From assembly GCF_900115975.1 (NCBI RefSeq), contig NZ_FOYM01000019.1, positions 1-58,540 of the forward strand: a stretch of DNA of 58,540 nt, read 5' to 3'. The notes beneath the pieces were generated by a model. The model was not told where the DNA came from. It saw nothing but the letters and a program-made list of their open reading frames with translations, and searched no databases. Source of the stretch: Desulfoscipio geothermicus DSM 3669. Lineage in GTDB: Bacteria; Bacillota; Desulfotomaculia; Desulfotomaculales; Desulfallaceae. Shown in pieces: positions 28,040-37,254 of the stretch (position 1 is the stretch's first letter; the number at the start of each line of letters is the position of its first letter). Position numbers and translations under genes: made by a program.

Positions 28040-29338
28040 TTAATGCTTGCTTATCAATTGCCTGGTTCTTTCCACTATTTTTTCCGGATCGACAACAACC
28101 CTGGCCACCCCGGTTTCCATGGCGGCCCTGGCCACGGCGCCCGCCACGGCCGGTGCCACCCGCGGGTCGAAAGGCTCGGGAATCACGCAGTTCGCCCGCA
28201 GCTCGTCCTTCGCTATCAACCCGGCGATGGCGTAAGCGGCCGCTACCTTCATCTCCTCATTAATGTCGGTAGCCCGGACATCCAGGGCGCCCCTGAATAT
28301 ACCCGGGAAAGCCAGCACGTTGTTCACCTGGTTGGGGTAGTCCGAGCGGCCGGTGCCCACCACGACCGCCCCCGCCTCCAGGGCATCTTCGGGCCATATT
28401 TCGGGGTCGGGGTTGGCCATGGCGAATATAATTGGTTTCTCGGCCATGGTTTTAACCATTTTTTGAGTGACCAGGCTTCCCCTGGAGAGGCCGATAAAAA
28501 CATCGGCACCCGCCAGCGCTTCCCCGAGCGAACCCTTAATTTTACAGGGGTTGGTATTTTGAGCGATTTCTTGCTTGTACTTGTTCATTCCCTCGGTGCG
28601 CCCGTGCCAAAGGGTTCCCCGGCTGTCACACATGATTATATTCCTCACGCCAAGGCGCATAATCAGCTTGGTGACGGCCATGGCCGAAGCTCCGGCGCCG
28701 TTGACGGCCACTTTTATTTTATCAATCTCTTTGCCAACCAGCTTGAGAGCGTTAATCAAGCCTGCAGCCGTAACAATGGCCGTGCCATGCTGGTCATCAT
28801 GGAATATGGGGATGCCGGTTTCCCTTTTCAACCTCTCTTCAATTTCAAAACAGGCCGGCGCAGCAATATCTTCCAGGTTCACCCCGCCAAAGGTGGGTTC
28901 CAATAATTTAACCGTCTCCACTATTTTGTCCACGTCCTTGGTCCGCAAACAAATCGGAAACGCGTCAACCCCCGCAAAGGCCTTGAACAGCACAGCTTTA
29001 CCCTCTATCACCGGCATGGCGGCCTCGGGCCCGATATCCCCCAGCCCCAGGACGGCAGTGCCGTCGGAAACCACCGCTATCAAGTTACCCTTTACCGTGT
29101 AATCATAAGCAGCACCGATATTTTCATGAATTCTTTTACAGGGCTCCGCCACGCCGGGGGAATAAGCCAGACTTAAATCATACCCGTTATTGACCGCTAC
29201 CTTGCTGATCACCTCCAACTTCCCGTGTTTTTGCTTGTGCATCAGCAAAGCATTTTCCTGCAGCGACAGTCTATTGATCAGTTTAAGATTGGTTGCTTTA
29301 TCGTTATTGACCGGTAAATCTCTTCCCTGCACTGACAT
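28040..29338 (-). CDS. NAD(P)-dependent malic enzyme (oxaloacetate-decarboxylating)
   Basis: The 432-residue cytoplasmic enzyme converts malate to pyruvate, CO2 and NAD(P)H. It has the short bacterial form with SLAYSPGVAEPCKRI near residue 55 (catalytic Tyr), GNLIAVVSDGTAVLGLGDIGP near residue 85, the metal-binding FHDDQHGTA and the nucleotide-binding VNGAGASAMA. The ATG at 29338 is 10 nt after GGGAGG; the longer TTG start at 29356 would include that site. It follows the dctM gene but is separated by a repetitive element, so co-transcription with the TRAP operon is uncertain. A malate-related TRAP substrate would fit. Confidence 0.92.
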   Translation of the reverse strand: MSVQGRDLPVNNDKATNLKLINRLSLQENALLMHKQKHGKLEVISKVAVNNGYDLSLAYSPGVAEPCKRIHENIGAAYDYTVKGNLIAVVSDGTAVLGLGDIGPEAAMPVIEGKAVLFKAFAGVDAFPICLRTKDVDKIVETVKLLEPTFGGVNLEDIAAPACFEIEERLKRETGIPIFHDDQHGTAIVTAAGLINALKLVGKEIDKIKVAVNGAGASAMAVTKLIMRLGVRNIIMCDSRGTLWHGRTEGMNKYKQEIAQNTNPCKIKGSLGEALAGADVFIGLSRGSLVTQKMVKTMAEKPIIFAMANPDPEIWPEDALEAGAVVVGTGRSDYPNQVNNVLAFPGIFRGALDVRATDINEEMKVAAAYAIAGLIAKDELRANCVIPEPFDPRVAPAVAGAVARAAMETGVARVVVDPEKIVERTRQLISKH

Positions 29339-29364
29339 ACTGAAGCATCCTCCCAATTTTTCTT

Positions 29365-29735
29365 AAAGAGGTTGTTCGAAAAGTCCGCGCGAGATCCACG
29401 TCGAATTTCTGCGTTGGCTCGGCTTTTACGGTGCTCACGTATTGTTTTAAGTGCCGCGACATAAAAGTCCTGTTTCATAACATGCGGATAATTTCTAAGC
29501 CTACATTGGACTTTTATGTCAAAGCTGCACGCTTTCAATGATACTAGTGCCGAAGGCACTAGTCGCTCCGCTCCTCAAAGCCTTTGCCGCCTTGATAGGT
29601 GCCAGGTGTTGAAAGTTGAAAAATCTTCGATTTTCAACTTTCAACACCTGGCACCAAAGCCGACTACCCCGACTTGGCAAACTTTGCTCAAGTGCTGCAC
29701 TAGTACCTACGTGCTCCTTTTCGAACACAGACTTA
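29365..29735. repeat. MITE-like insertion with terminal and internal palindromes
   Basis: The stretch between dctM and the malic enzyme starts GTTGTTCGAAAAGTCC near 29367 and ends with the inverse of TGTTCGAAAAGGAGC near 29710-29726, giving imperfect terminal inverted repeats. Inside lie ACTAGTGCC/GGCACTAGT (29542-29562) and a 58-bp palindrome with 25-bp arms starting GGTGCCAGGTGTTGAAAG (29598-29655). No coding sequence is credible, and it looks like a non-autonomous mobile element. Confidence 0.55.
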
Positions 29736-29746
29736 AAGTTAAGTGA

Positions 29747-31024
29747 TTACTTGCTGAACAATTCCGGCACAAACAGGGATATTTGCGGTACAAAGGTTAA
29801 AACCAACAACGCCGCTATCATGCACAGGATAAAGGGTACGATAGCCCGGAACAGATTGGCCAGAGGCACTTTGGAAATGTTGCTGGCCACGAAAAGCGTA
29901 ATGCCCAGGGGCGGAGTTACCATGCCGATGGCCAGGTTGACTACCATCAACACGCCGAAATGCACCAGGTTGACGTCGAAAGTTTGCGCCACGGGCACCA
30001 GGATGGGCACCAGCAAAATCAAAGCCGGCGTTGTTTCAAGGAATGTGCCGATAATCAGCAGGAATACCGTCACCAAAAGCAAGAAAATAAATTGATTTGG
30101 CGCAATGGAACTCATCAAGGCGGCGATTTTTTGCGGGATAAGCTCTGAAGCCATGATCCAGGAGAAAGTTGAGGCAAAGGCCAGAAGCATCAGCACCACC
30201 GCGTTGGAAATGACCGCATCTTTCATTGCTTCCATAATGTTGGCCAGGTTAAGTTCCCTGTAAACAAAGATACCGACGATAAAACCGTAAACCACGGCAA
30301 TCACCGCGGCCTCGGTGGGAGTGAACTGCCCCGAAAAAATACCGCCCAAAATAATGGCCGGCATTAAAAGGGCCGGTAAAGCGGCAAAAAAACGCCTGAC
30401 CATTTCTTTAAAGGGCACCCGTTCTTCCAGGGTGGACGGGCCGTTTTTAACCATGAAATAGCTTACCACCATCAGCAATACGGCGATTAAAACACCCGGC
30501 ACAATGCCGGCCAGAAACAATTCCGCAATGGAAACTCCACTCATAAAACCAAACAACACAAAGGGTATGCTGGGCGGAATAACAACCCCCAGAGAACCGG
30601 ACGACGCCTGCAACGCCGAAGCGAATTCCTTGCCGTAACCCTTTTTGATCAGGGCGGGGATCATCATCCCGCCGATAGCCGCCGTCGTGGCGGCACCGGA
30701 CCCGGAAACGGCGGCAAACAACATGGAGGCCATGGCTGTCACGTAAGCCAGCCCGCCCGTTTTATGCCCTACCACCGCGCTGGCAAAGTCAACCAGGCGG
30801 CGGGAAATGCCCCCCGTATTCATCAACGCGCCGGCCATCATGAAGAAAGGAATGGCCATAAGCGGAAATGAATCCGTGCCGGTGAACAGTCTTTGCACGG
30901 AAACAATCAAGGGAATTTGCCCTTGATACAACAGTGCCGCTATGGAGGACAGCCCCAGCGAAAAGGCAACAGGCACACCGATCAGCACCAGGACAAAAAA
31001 CGAAGCAAAAAGGATCAAACTCAC
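29747..31024 (-). CDS. dctM: TRAP transporter large permease DctM
   Basis: The 425-residue protein with about 12 membrane segments is the substrate-translocating subunit of a tripartite TRAP transporter. Family motifs include GVPVAFSLGLSS at the N-terminus, SGSGAATTAAIGGMMIPALI near residue 110 and PPSIPFVLFGFMSGVSIAEL. The start GTG overlaps the dctQ stop (GTGA) and has AAGGGGGT upstream. It forms an operon with dctQ and dctP. Confidence 0.94.
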   Translation of the reverse strand: MSLILFASFFVLVLIGVPVAFSLGLSSIAALLYQGQIPLIVSVQRLFTGTDSFPLMAIPFFMMAGALMNTGGISRRLVDFASAVVGHKTGGLAYVTAMASMLFAAVSGSGAATTAAIGGMMIPALIKKGYGKEFASALQASSGSLGVVIPPSIPFVLFGFMSGVSIAELFLAGIVPGVLIAVLLMVVSYFMVKNGPSTLEERVPFKEMVRRFFAALPALLMPAIILGGIFSGQFTPTEAAVIAVVYGFIVGIFVYRELNLANIMEAMKDAVISNAVVLMLLAFASTFSWIMASELIPQKIAALMSSIAPNQFIFLLLVTVFLLIIGTFLETTPALILLVPILVPVAQTFDVNLVHFGVLMVVNLAIGMVTPPLGITLFVASNISKVPLANLFRAIVPFILCMIAALLVLTFVPQISLFVPELFSK

Positions 31025-31512
31025 GCGCCGTTACCCCCTTCCCCGGCCGCCAGTTCTTTGACCCCGGATATAATTTTGTATATTGTATGCACGATCATTA
31101 GTACCGCAGAGACAGGAATGGCCAGATAAGCCCAGCTCATGGGCATGCGCATGGCCGGCGACCTCTGCATGCCGGTGTGCTCCACCAAAGAAATGCCTTC
31201 CTTGATCATGACCAATAAAAGCAGGAAAATAAATATATAAGTAACCAGGGCAAAAATATTTTGCAGCTTTTTAGGTAATGCTTGCACCAGGGCGTCGATG
31301 CCCAAGTGCGCGCCCCGCTGCAGAGCAACGCTGGCGCCGATAAAGGTCATCCAGACAAATATATACCGGCCCAGTTCCTCGGACCAGGACAAGGAATCCC
31401 CCAGTACGGAACGGCTGAACACCTGGATAAAAATGATGGCAGTCATGGCAAAAGCCAGCACTACCGCAAATATTTCTTCTAACTTTAAGATTATTTCATT
31501 AATTCTGGTCAT
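31021..31512 (-). CDS. dctQ: TRAP transporter small permease DctQ
   Basis: The 163-residue four-helix membrane subunit of the TRAP transporter has the conserved LGRYIFVWMTFIGASVALQRGAHLGID, here read in two parts (about residues 45-72), and overlaps dctM by 4 bp. A GAGGTGA site precedes its ATG. DctQ associates with DctM to form the membrane complex. Confidence 0.92.
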   Translation of the reverse strand: MTRINEIILKLEEIFAVVLAFAMTAIIFIQVFSRSVLGDSLSWSEELGRYIFVWMTFIGASVALQRGAHLGIDALVQALPKKLQNIFALVTYIFIFLLLLVMIKEGISLVEHTGMQRSPAMRMPMSWAYLAIPVSAVLMIVHTIYKIISGVKELAAGEGGNGA

Positions 31513-31540
31513 TATTTCACCTCAGTTTTTAAGCCGGCAG

Positions 31541-31562
31541 GGTAGGGTTTATAAACCCTACC
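31541..31562 (-). promoter_or_regulatory. Intercistronic palindrome between dctP and dctQ
   Basis: GGTAGGGTTTATAAACCCTACC is a perfect 22-bp palindrome in the 74-nt gap. Without a proper T-run it is probably an mRNA-stabilising or partial termination structure that raises receptor over permease expression, as seen at 5345-5369 in the other TRAP operon. Confidence 0.5.
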
Positions 31563-31586
31563 CCGTAATGCTAATCAGCATGGCAA

Positions 31587-32597
31587 TTATTTTGCCGCAT
31601 CCTGTACTTTTTGAATCAACTCTTTGCCGCCCACCTCACCGGCGTACTTGTCATATAAAGGTTGCACCGCCTGCCGGAAGGGTGCGAGGTCCGGTTCGTT
31701 GAAGGTTACACCGGCATCCTTGAGTTTTTGAATAAATTCCTTTTCCCTTTCCCGGATGATCCGGCGCTCGTAATCCCGAGCCTCAACGGCCGCTGCTTGC
31801 ACAGCTTTTTGCTGCTCCGGGGACAGTTTCTGAAACACGGGCTCGGCAATCAACAGCGGTACGGCAGAATAAAACTGCTTGGTGAGCGAACCGTATTTGG
31901 TTACATCGCCAAAGCCGCCGGTATAGGCAGTTTCAGCGGCGCCTTCCGCCCCGTCAATAGTACCCTGCTGCAGGGCGGTGAACACTTCACCCCAGGCCAT
32001 CGGTGTGGCGTTGCCGCCCATAATATTGAAGGTATCCACCATCAAGGGGTTTTCCATAACCCTGATTTTAATGCCGTTCATATCCTCGGGCTTCTCAATG
32101 GGACGGGTGTTGTTATAAACGCTTCTGAATCCCTGCTCCCACCAGGCCAGGTTTCTGATCCCGGCATCCAGAAGCTTTTTGTCGATCAATTGGCCGACTT
32201 CGCCATCGAGCACCTTTTCGGCGTGTTCCGTACTTTCAAAAATGTAAGGCAAGTCAAACAGCATCACTTCAGGCACAAAACCGCTGATGGGTCCGGTAGA
32301 AATCAAGCCCATTTCCACAGTACCGAGCTGCATGCCTTCCACCAGGTCCCTTTCGTTACCCAGCTGGGAACTGGGAAAAATCTGCACTTCCACTGTTCCG
32401 CCAGTCTTTTCCGCCACGAGTTCAGCGAATTTCTCCAGACCCAATTGGTAGCTATGCTCAGGTGACAACACATGGCCCACCCTTAAAGTTACTTTGCCCG
32501 AGGCCCCACTTTGGTCTTTATCACCTTGACCGCCGCAACCGGCCAGCAAAGAAACGCTCAACAGCAATATTAGTCCCATTAAAAAATATTTTCTCAT
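31587..32597 (-). CDS. dctP: TRAP transporter solute-binding lipoprotein DctP
   Basis: The 336-residue receptor has a lipoprotein signal with lipobox LLAGC, then the DctP fold: RVGHVLSPEHSYQLGLEKFAE, VEVQIFPSSQLGNERDLVEGM and the segment EDMNGIKIRVMENPL with the conserved Arg that binds the substrate carboxylate. The ligand is therefore probably an organic acid (carboxylate or similar sulfonate). The ATG has AGGGGG 10 nt upstream. It follows the iron alcohol dehydrogenase gene by about 40 nt. Confidence 0.93.
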   Translation of the reverse strand: MRKYFLMGLILLLSVSLLAGCGGQGDKDQSGASGKVTLRVGHVLSPEHSYQLGLEKFAELVAEKTGGTVEVQIFPSSQLGNERDLVEGMQLGTVEMGLISTGPISGFVPEVMLFDLPYIFESTEHAEKVLDGEVGQLIDKKLLDAGIRNLAWWEQGFRSVYNNTRPIEKPEDMNGIKIRVMENPLMVDTFNIMGGNATPMAWGEVFTALQQGTIDGAEGAAETAYTGGFGDVTKYGSLTKQFYSAVPLLIAEPVFQKLSPEQQKAVQAAAVEARDYERRIIREREKEFIQKLKDAGVTFNEPDLAPFRQAVQPLYDKYAGEVGGKELIQKVQDAAK

Positions 32598-32639
32598 TTT
32601 TTAGATACCCCCTAAAGTATTTTTTGGGTTAAAACTTAT

Positions 32640-33791
32640 CTACAAAGCCTTGGTAAAGATATTACGTGCATCCTCCAAAGTAACTTTCCGCGGGTTGTTG
32701 CCCAGCAGCCTGGTTACGTTCATAGTTGCCGTGGCCAAGCCTTCAATGTCGCTTTCAGTAACCCCGACTTCGGATAATTTTTGCGGAATACCAACATCCT
32801 GCGACAACTCCCGGACCGCCTTCAAAGCCAGGAAGGCCGCTTCTCTCTTGGATTTGCCCGCCACATTTTCGCCCATCGCTTCAGCTATTCCGGCGAATTT
32901 AGCGACGTGGCCAACAATGTTGAATTCCATAACATAGGGCAGTAGAAGCGCATTGGCCACCCCGTGCGGCACGCCGAACTGCCCGCCCAGCGGATAGGCC
33001 AGCGCATGCACTGCGCCGACCCCGGCGTTGGCCAGGGAAATGCCGGCGAAAACGCTGCCCAGGGCCATATTCTCCCGGGCTTCACTGTCGGCGCCATAGG
33101 CCACCGCCCGCCGCAAGCTTTTGGCAATCAGCCGGATGGCTTCCAGGGCATACAGGTCCGTTTGCGGCGTGGCCTTGGGAGCGGTATACGATTCTATGGC
33201 GTGGGTCAGGGCATCCATACCGGTGGCGGCGGTAATTTTGGGCGGCGCCGACATAGTCAGGTCGGAATCGACAATGGCCGCCTTGGGCAGGAAATATTCA
33301 GTCACCACGCCTTTTTTCAGCTGTTCTTGCTTGTCCGTAAATATGGCGTTTTGGGTCACTTCCGAACCGGTGCCCGAAGTAGTGGGGATCAAAATGAAGG
33401 GTACGCCGGGTTTGGGCACCAGCCCGATGCCCACGTAATCAAGGATGCTGCCCCCGTTAACGGCCACAACGGATACCGCCTTGGAGACATCCATCGGGCT
33501 ACCGCCGCCCAGACCAACGATGAAATCACAACCGGCTTCCTGGAAGGTCTTTACGGCCAGTTCCACGTTTTCCACGCTGGGCTCTGCTTCCACATCCAAA
33601 AACTCGATTACTTCCGCGCCGGCTTCGGTGATTAAATTTTTTATCTTATCAACCAGGCCGGCGCCGGCCACACCCTTATCAGATATTAGAAATACCCGTT
33701 TAGCCCGTTCCTTTTGGATTTCCCCGGCTAAATATTGCACTGCTCCCCGGCCATAATAATTGACTCCCGGAAGTCTAAACGGAAAAACCAT
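32640..33791 (-). CDS. Iron-containing alcohol dehydrogenase (group III)
   Basis: The 383-residue enzyme interconverts an alcohol or hydroxyacid with an aldehyde or ketone using NAD(P). It has the nucleotide motif GGGSPMDVSKAVS near residue 95, TTSGTGSEVTQNA near residue 140, and the metal-binding histidines in HALAYPLGG and PHGVANALLLP. The ATG at 33791 follows GGAGG; the upstream start at 33839 would run into the lacI gene. The neighbours (TRAP importer, aldehyde oxidoreductase, LacI regulator) suggest catabolism of an imported hydroxy compound. Some family members act on sulfoacetaldehyde or similar sulfonates, but the substrate is not readable here. Confidence 0.9.
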   Translation of the reverse strand: MVFPFRLPGVNYYGRGAVQYLAGEIQKERAKRVFLISDKGVAGAGLVDKIKNLITEAGAEVIEFLDVEAEPSVENVELAVKTFQEAGCDFIVGLGGGSPMDVSKAVSVVAVNGGSILDYVGIGLVPKPGVPFILIPTTSGTGSEVTQNAIFTDKQEQLKKGVVTEYFLPKAAIVDSDLTMSAPPKITAATGMDALTHAIESYTAPKATPQTDLYALEAIRLIAKSLRRAVAYGADSEARENMALGSVFAGISLANAGVGAVHALAYPLGGQFGVPHGVANALLLPYVMEFNIVGHVAKFAGIAEAMGENVAGKSKREAAFLALKAVRELSQDVGIPQKLSEVGVTESDIEGLATATMNVTRLLGNNPRKVTLEDARNIFTKAL

Positions 33792-33813
33792 AACCAATCC
33801 TCCATCTAAATAT

Positions 33814-34836
33814 TTATTTTTTTGCAAGACGATAACCACAGGTTTCGCGAATAATTAACTCCGGCTCAAGAAACTTGTGCACCGGTTTTTGCCGGCCGCC
33901 ATCCCTGGAGAGCATTTGTACCAACTCGTCCACCGCCAGGCGTCCCATGGTTTCCATGTGCTGCGCCACGGTGGTCAGTTGAATAAGCTTGTGCCCGCTG
34001 ATTTTTATATCGTCATATCCGACAAGGGCAATATCTTCAGGAACTCGCAGCCCCGCATCCAAAACAGCTTCCATGGCAGCCAGCGCCATCAAATCATTAC
34101 TGACAAAAATAGCGGTAGGTGGATTAGGTATGCTGATTAGTTCTCTGGTTGCGCTGTAGGCATAATCATTGTTAAAATATCCTTGTTTAATTAATTGATT
34201 ATCCACATGTAAACCATGCTCGCGCACAGTCTCGATGTAACCCTCTAATCTCTCTAAAGCAGTTGAATAATTATTGGGGCCGGATATATAACCTATGTGC
34301 TTGTGACCTAGGTTTATCAAGTGCTTGACAGCAATCTTGGCCCCCTTTTTATTATCCGAGCAAATAAAACTGGATGTTTTCAATTTAAGTCTTCTGTTGC
34401 AAAAAACACACGGAAAACCTGCTTTTACCAGCTTTTCAACTTTGCTGTCTTTCAGTTCAACTGATGTAAATATTATTCCGTCCACTCTTCTTTGCTGCAA
34501 AAAATCCAGGTAAGTAGCCTGCACATCTTCGGTATCCGTGTTGTAAATTATTACATTATACCCCAGTTCTTTTGCCCGATTGATGATACTTTTAGCCAGC
34601 TCACTGTAGAACGGGTTGGTCAAATCGGAAACCATCAGGCCCAGGGCATGGGTTTTTTGCAGGGCCATACTCCTGGCGATGATATTCGGCTGGTAACCAA
34701 GTTCCTTAATGGCTTTGAGGACCTTTTGCCTGGTTTCCTCATTGACGTAATGATGGTTATTCAGCACCCGGGATACAGTGGCTTGTGATACTCCCGCTTT
34801 CCGGGCTACATCTTTGGTGGTAACAGGCACTGGCAT
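33814..34836 (-). CDS. LacI family transcriptional regulator
   Basis: The 340-residue repressor has an N-terminal helix-turn-helix, TTKDVARKAGVSQATVSRVL (residues 6-25), with the hinge helix near 50-60, and a periplasmic-binding-protein-like effector domain (YNVIIYNTDTE, FVSNDLMALAAMEA, VGYDDI). It lies within the operon it probably controls, between the aldehyde oxidoreductase and the alcohol dehydrogenase. A LacI-type palindrome stands upstream of the first gene at 37053-37066. The effector is unknown. Confidence 0.92.
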   Translation of the reverse strand: MPVPVTTKDVARKAGVSQATVSRVLNNHHYVNEETRQKVLKAIKELGYQPNIIARSMALQKTHALGLMVSDLTNPFYSELAKSIINRAKELGYNVIIYNTDTEDVQATYLDFLQQRRVDGIIFTSVELKDSKVEKLVKAGFPCVFCNRRLKLKTSSFICSDNKKGAKIAVKHLINLGHKHIGYISGPNNYSTALERLEGYIETVREHGLHVDNQLIKQGYFNNDYAYSATRELISIPNPPTAIFVSNDLMALAAMEAVLDAGLRVPEDIALVGYDDIKISGHKLIQLTTVAQHMETMGRLAVDELVQMLSRDGGRQKPVHKFLEPELIIRETCGYRLAKK

Positions 34837-34862
34837 CTACTCGCTTCCTAATTGTTGATTTG

Positions 34863-36755
34863 TTAATTAATATACTCTAATGCCCAGTCCAAATCCAGTT
34901 CGTACAGCTTGGCGGCGGTCGGCTTGCCGTCCTCATCCCAGCCGGCCATCTGATAATATAACTTAATCAACTCACCAAACAATTGCTCATCAATTTTATT
35001 TTTGCCGCTTAACGGGCCTGTGGGCACAGCCTCCAAAAGCCTTTTCGGCAGGGTGTCATCCCGGCTGGTAAAGCCTTCACGGTTATTAAACAGCCTGAGC
35101 ATTACCGAAGTGCGTTCAGCCGCCTTGAGCAGTCCCCAGGTACTGGCATTCCAGCCGGTTACCGCCCTGGCCATTTCCACTAACTTATCCACTGGCACAA
35201 TGCTTCTGGCAACGTAGCCGAACACGCAAACCCCCAGGCAGTCATACATGACCGTCATCAGGTGGGTGTAGTAGATGAGTCTGACCTTGTCCGCCGAAAG
35301 CGCGGTAGCCGACACCGGCTTAAAAATACCCAGGGGTTCAAGAGCTTGCAGCCCCGGAGAACCTGCTTCCTGGAAAAACGGGTCATGCTGGGCCGTCCAG
35401 TGGTCCGCGCCATGGCTTGACAGAGCGTACTGCAACCCTACGCCGGTCTTAACCCGGGGGTCGTGAGCCGGCACTTCCTGGTTCTTGACCTGCAGCAGAA
35501 ACTGCTCTGAGCCCTGGCCGATTTCCCCGGCCAACCTGGCGGAACCCAGGGCCAGCTTGGCCCCAAAACCTTCTTTGTAAGCGGTTAATTTAATCAGGGG
35601 CAGCAATATCGTCTCATTGCCGAATTTCAGTTCCAACCCACCGGTGTCTTCCGTGGTGATCAGGCCCTTTTCAAAACACTCCATGGCAAAGGAGATAGTC
35701 ATACCCATGGAGATGGTATCCAGGGTATACTTGTTGCATAATTCGTTGGCCTTGGCGATGAGTTCTATATTCCCGATACCCAGGTTGGAACCCAGGCACA
35801 CCAGCGTTTCGTATTCCGGGCCACCCAGCGCCGGGTCAACATTTAAATCTTCTTTTTCTACTTTGACCACCCTTTTGCAGCGGATCGGACAGGAATAGCA
35901 CCCGCCCCTTTGTATTAAAATTTCTTCCAGTTTATCGGAGCCAATCTCCGCAGCCCGGTCAAAGGTATTTTCCTGCCAGTTCCGTGTAGGGAGCGCCCCT
36001 CCGGCATTGACTATCGTCACACCGCCCGGCGTACCCGCTTTGTGCAAGCCGTAGGCGGGCGGGTGATCCTTCATGTTGGCCGCCGCCCAGCGGGTGGTGT
36101 TTTTTACAGTCTCCTCGTCAAAACACGGGACCTTGTTACTGCCCTTAACGGCTATCGCCTTTAAATTTTTGGCGCCCATCACCGCCCCCAGGCCGTTTCT
36201 GCCGTTAAAATGGGCCAGCTCGTTAACAATGTTGGCAAACAATACCATATTTTCTCCGCCGGGCCCGATTTGCACCACCCGGTAGCGGGCCCCCAGTTCT
36301 TCCCTGATCAACCGCTGGCACTCGTCGGTTTCCTTACCCCACAGGTGGCGGGCATCCCTTAATTCATAAGTTCCATCTTCAATCTTCAGGTATACCGGGT
36401 GGTCAGCTTTTCCTTTAACAACCACAGCGTCAAATCCCGCGGCCTTGAGTTCCGGGCCCCACCAACCGCCGGCTTCGGACCTGCCAATGCCGCCGGTAAG
36501 CGGAGACTTGGCGCATACTGTATACCTGGGCACGGCCGGCGCCGGGGTGCCGGTAACTACACCGGCGGCGAAAATCAATACGTTTTCCGGTGCCAGCGGG
36601 TCAATCCCCGGTTTTATCTCCCTCAGCGCGTAATAAGCGCCTATCCCGGGGCCGCCTAGATATTGCCGGTAAAATATTTCATCGTGTTCATCTATACTGA
36701 AATTTCCGGTAGTTAAATTTATTATGAGAATTTTACCGGTGTAACCGTAGGCCAT
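34863..36755 (-). CDS. Tungsten-containing aldehyde:ferredoxin oxidoreductase
   Basis: The 630-residue AOR-family enzyme oxidises aldehydes to acids, or the reverse, with ferredoxin. It has GKILIINLTTG at the N-terminus, pterin-binding segments (AKSPLTGGIGRSEAGGWWG, residues about 85-105), the 4Fe-4S ligands CYSCPIRC near residue 290 with a fourth Cys in CLGVCVFG near residue 500, and the cofactor-binding DTISMG. An AAAGGAGG site precedes the ATG. A MoaD-like protein gene lies 30 nt upstream and a tungstate-binding protein gene follows further up, which supports tungsten as the metal. Confidence 0.92.
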   Translation of the reverse strand: MAYGYTGKILIINLTTGNFSIDEHDEIFYRQYLGGPGIGAYYALREIKPGIDPLAPENVLIFAAGVVTGTPAPAVPRYTVCAKSPLTGGIGRSEAGGWWGPELKAAGFDAVVVKGKADHPVYLKIEDGTYELRDARHLWGKETDECQRLIREELGARYRVVQIGPGGENMVLFANIVNELAHFNGRNGLGAVMGAKNLKAIAVKGSNKVPCFDEETVKNTTRWAAANMKDHPPAYGLHKAGTPGGVTIVNAGGALPTRNWQENTFDRAAEIGSDKLEEILIQRGGCYSCPIRCKRVVKVEKEDLNVDPALGGPEYETLVCLGSNLGIGNIELIAKANELCNKYTLDTISMGMTISFAMECFEKGLITTEDTGGLELKFGNETILLPLIKLTAYKEGFGAKLALGSARLAGEIGQGSEQFLLQVKNQEVPAHDPRVKTGVGLQYALSSHGADHWTAQHDPFFQEAGSPGLQALEPLGIFKPVSATALSADKVRLIYYTHLMTVMYDCLGVCVFGYVARSIVPVDKLVEMARAVTGWNASTWGLLKAAERTSVMLRLFNNREGFTSRDDTLPKRLLEAVPTGPLSGKNKIDEQLFGELIKLYYQMAGWDEDGKPTAAKLYELDLDWALEYIN

Positions 36756-36785
36756 TTATTCTGCCTCCTTTCTTTATTAATTTAA

Positions 36786-37025
36786 TCAACCTCCGCCAAA
36801 TATCGGATAAAATGTCACCACATCACCGTCGCCCAGAACGGTATGTACGTCCGACAAAACATTATTGACGACAATAACTCCTACGACACCTTTGGGAAAC
36901 CCGTAATAATCCATTAACCACTCAACCCTGACGTTGTCCGCGATTTCAACTGATTCCGTTCGGCTGTTGGATTTCGCATATTTCTCCAACCCCGTGAAAA
37001 ACTGTACCGTTATCCTTGCTACCAT
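36786..37025 (-). CDS. MoaD/ThiS-like ubiquitin-fold sulfur carrier
   Basis: The 79-residue beta-grasp protein ends in FGGG, the di-glycine tail that is adenylated and thiocarboxylated in MoaD-type sulfur donors for molybdopterin. It contains VVNNVLSDVHTVLGDGDVVTFYP typical of the family, here quoted in part. Beside aldehyde oxidoreductases such proteins are common and probably help make or insert the tungsten pterin. The ATG at 37025 is very close to AAGGGGG, and the GTG at 37028 is an alternative start. Confidence 0.82.
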   Translation of the reverse strand: MVARITVQFFTGLEKYAKSNSRTESVEIADNVRVEWLMDYYGFPKGVVGVIVVNNVLSDVHTVLGDGDVVTFYPIFGGG

Positions 37026-37052
37026 CACCCCCTTAAATGGTGAAACATTTTA

Positions 37053-37066
37053 TGAAAGCGTATTCA
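37053..37066. promoter_or_regulatory. Candidate LacI-type operator upstream of the tungsten operon
   Basis: TGAAAGCGTATTCA is a near palindrome around a CG centre and fits the LacI/CcpA operator type with one mismatch. It lies 28 bp upstream of the moaD-like start, and the LacI gene is in the same operon, so autoregulation is plausible. Confidence 0.4.
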
Positions 37067-37175
37067 GATATTCATTACTATTTCGACAATGTTTTTGATT
37101 ATCCTGCAATTCAATTTATTGTTTTTTAAAAAAATTTACACTTATTTATGTATGCGATTTCATAGCTTGAGAAGA

Positions 37176-37239
37176 GAAAAGGGGACAGGCTACTTTTTCT
37201 GGTTATAATTGCCAGATAAAGTAGCCTGTCCCCTTTTGG
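37176..37239. repeat. GGGGACAG palindrome between tupA and the moaD-like gene
   Basis: AAAAGGGGACAGGCTACTTT and its inverse frame a TTATAATT-centred loop. It begins 15 nt past the tupA stop and would terminate tupA transcription on the minus strand. Confidence 0.8.
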
Positions 37240-37254
37240 TTCCTTTTTTTGTTA

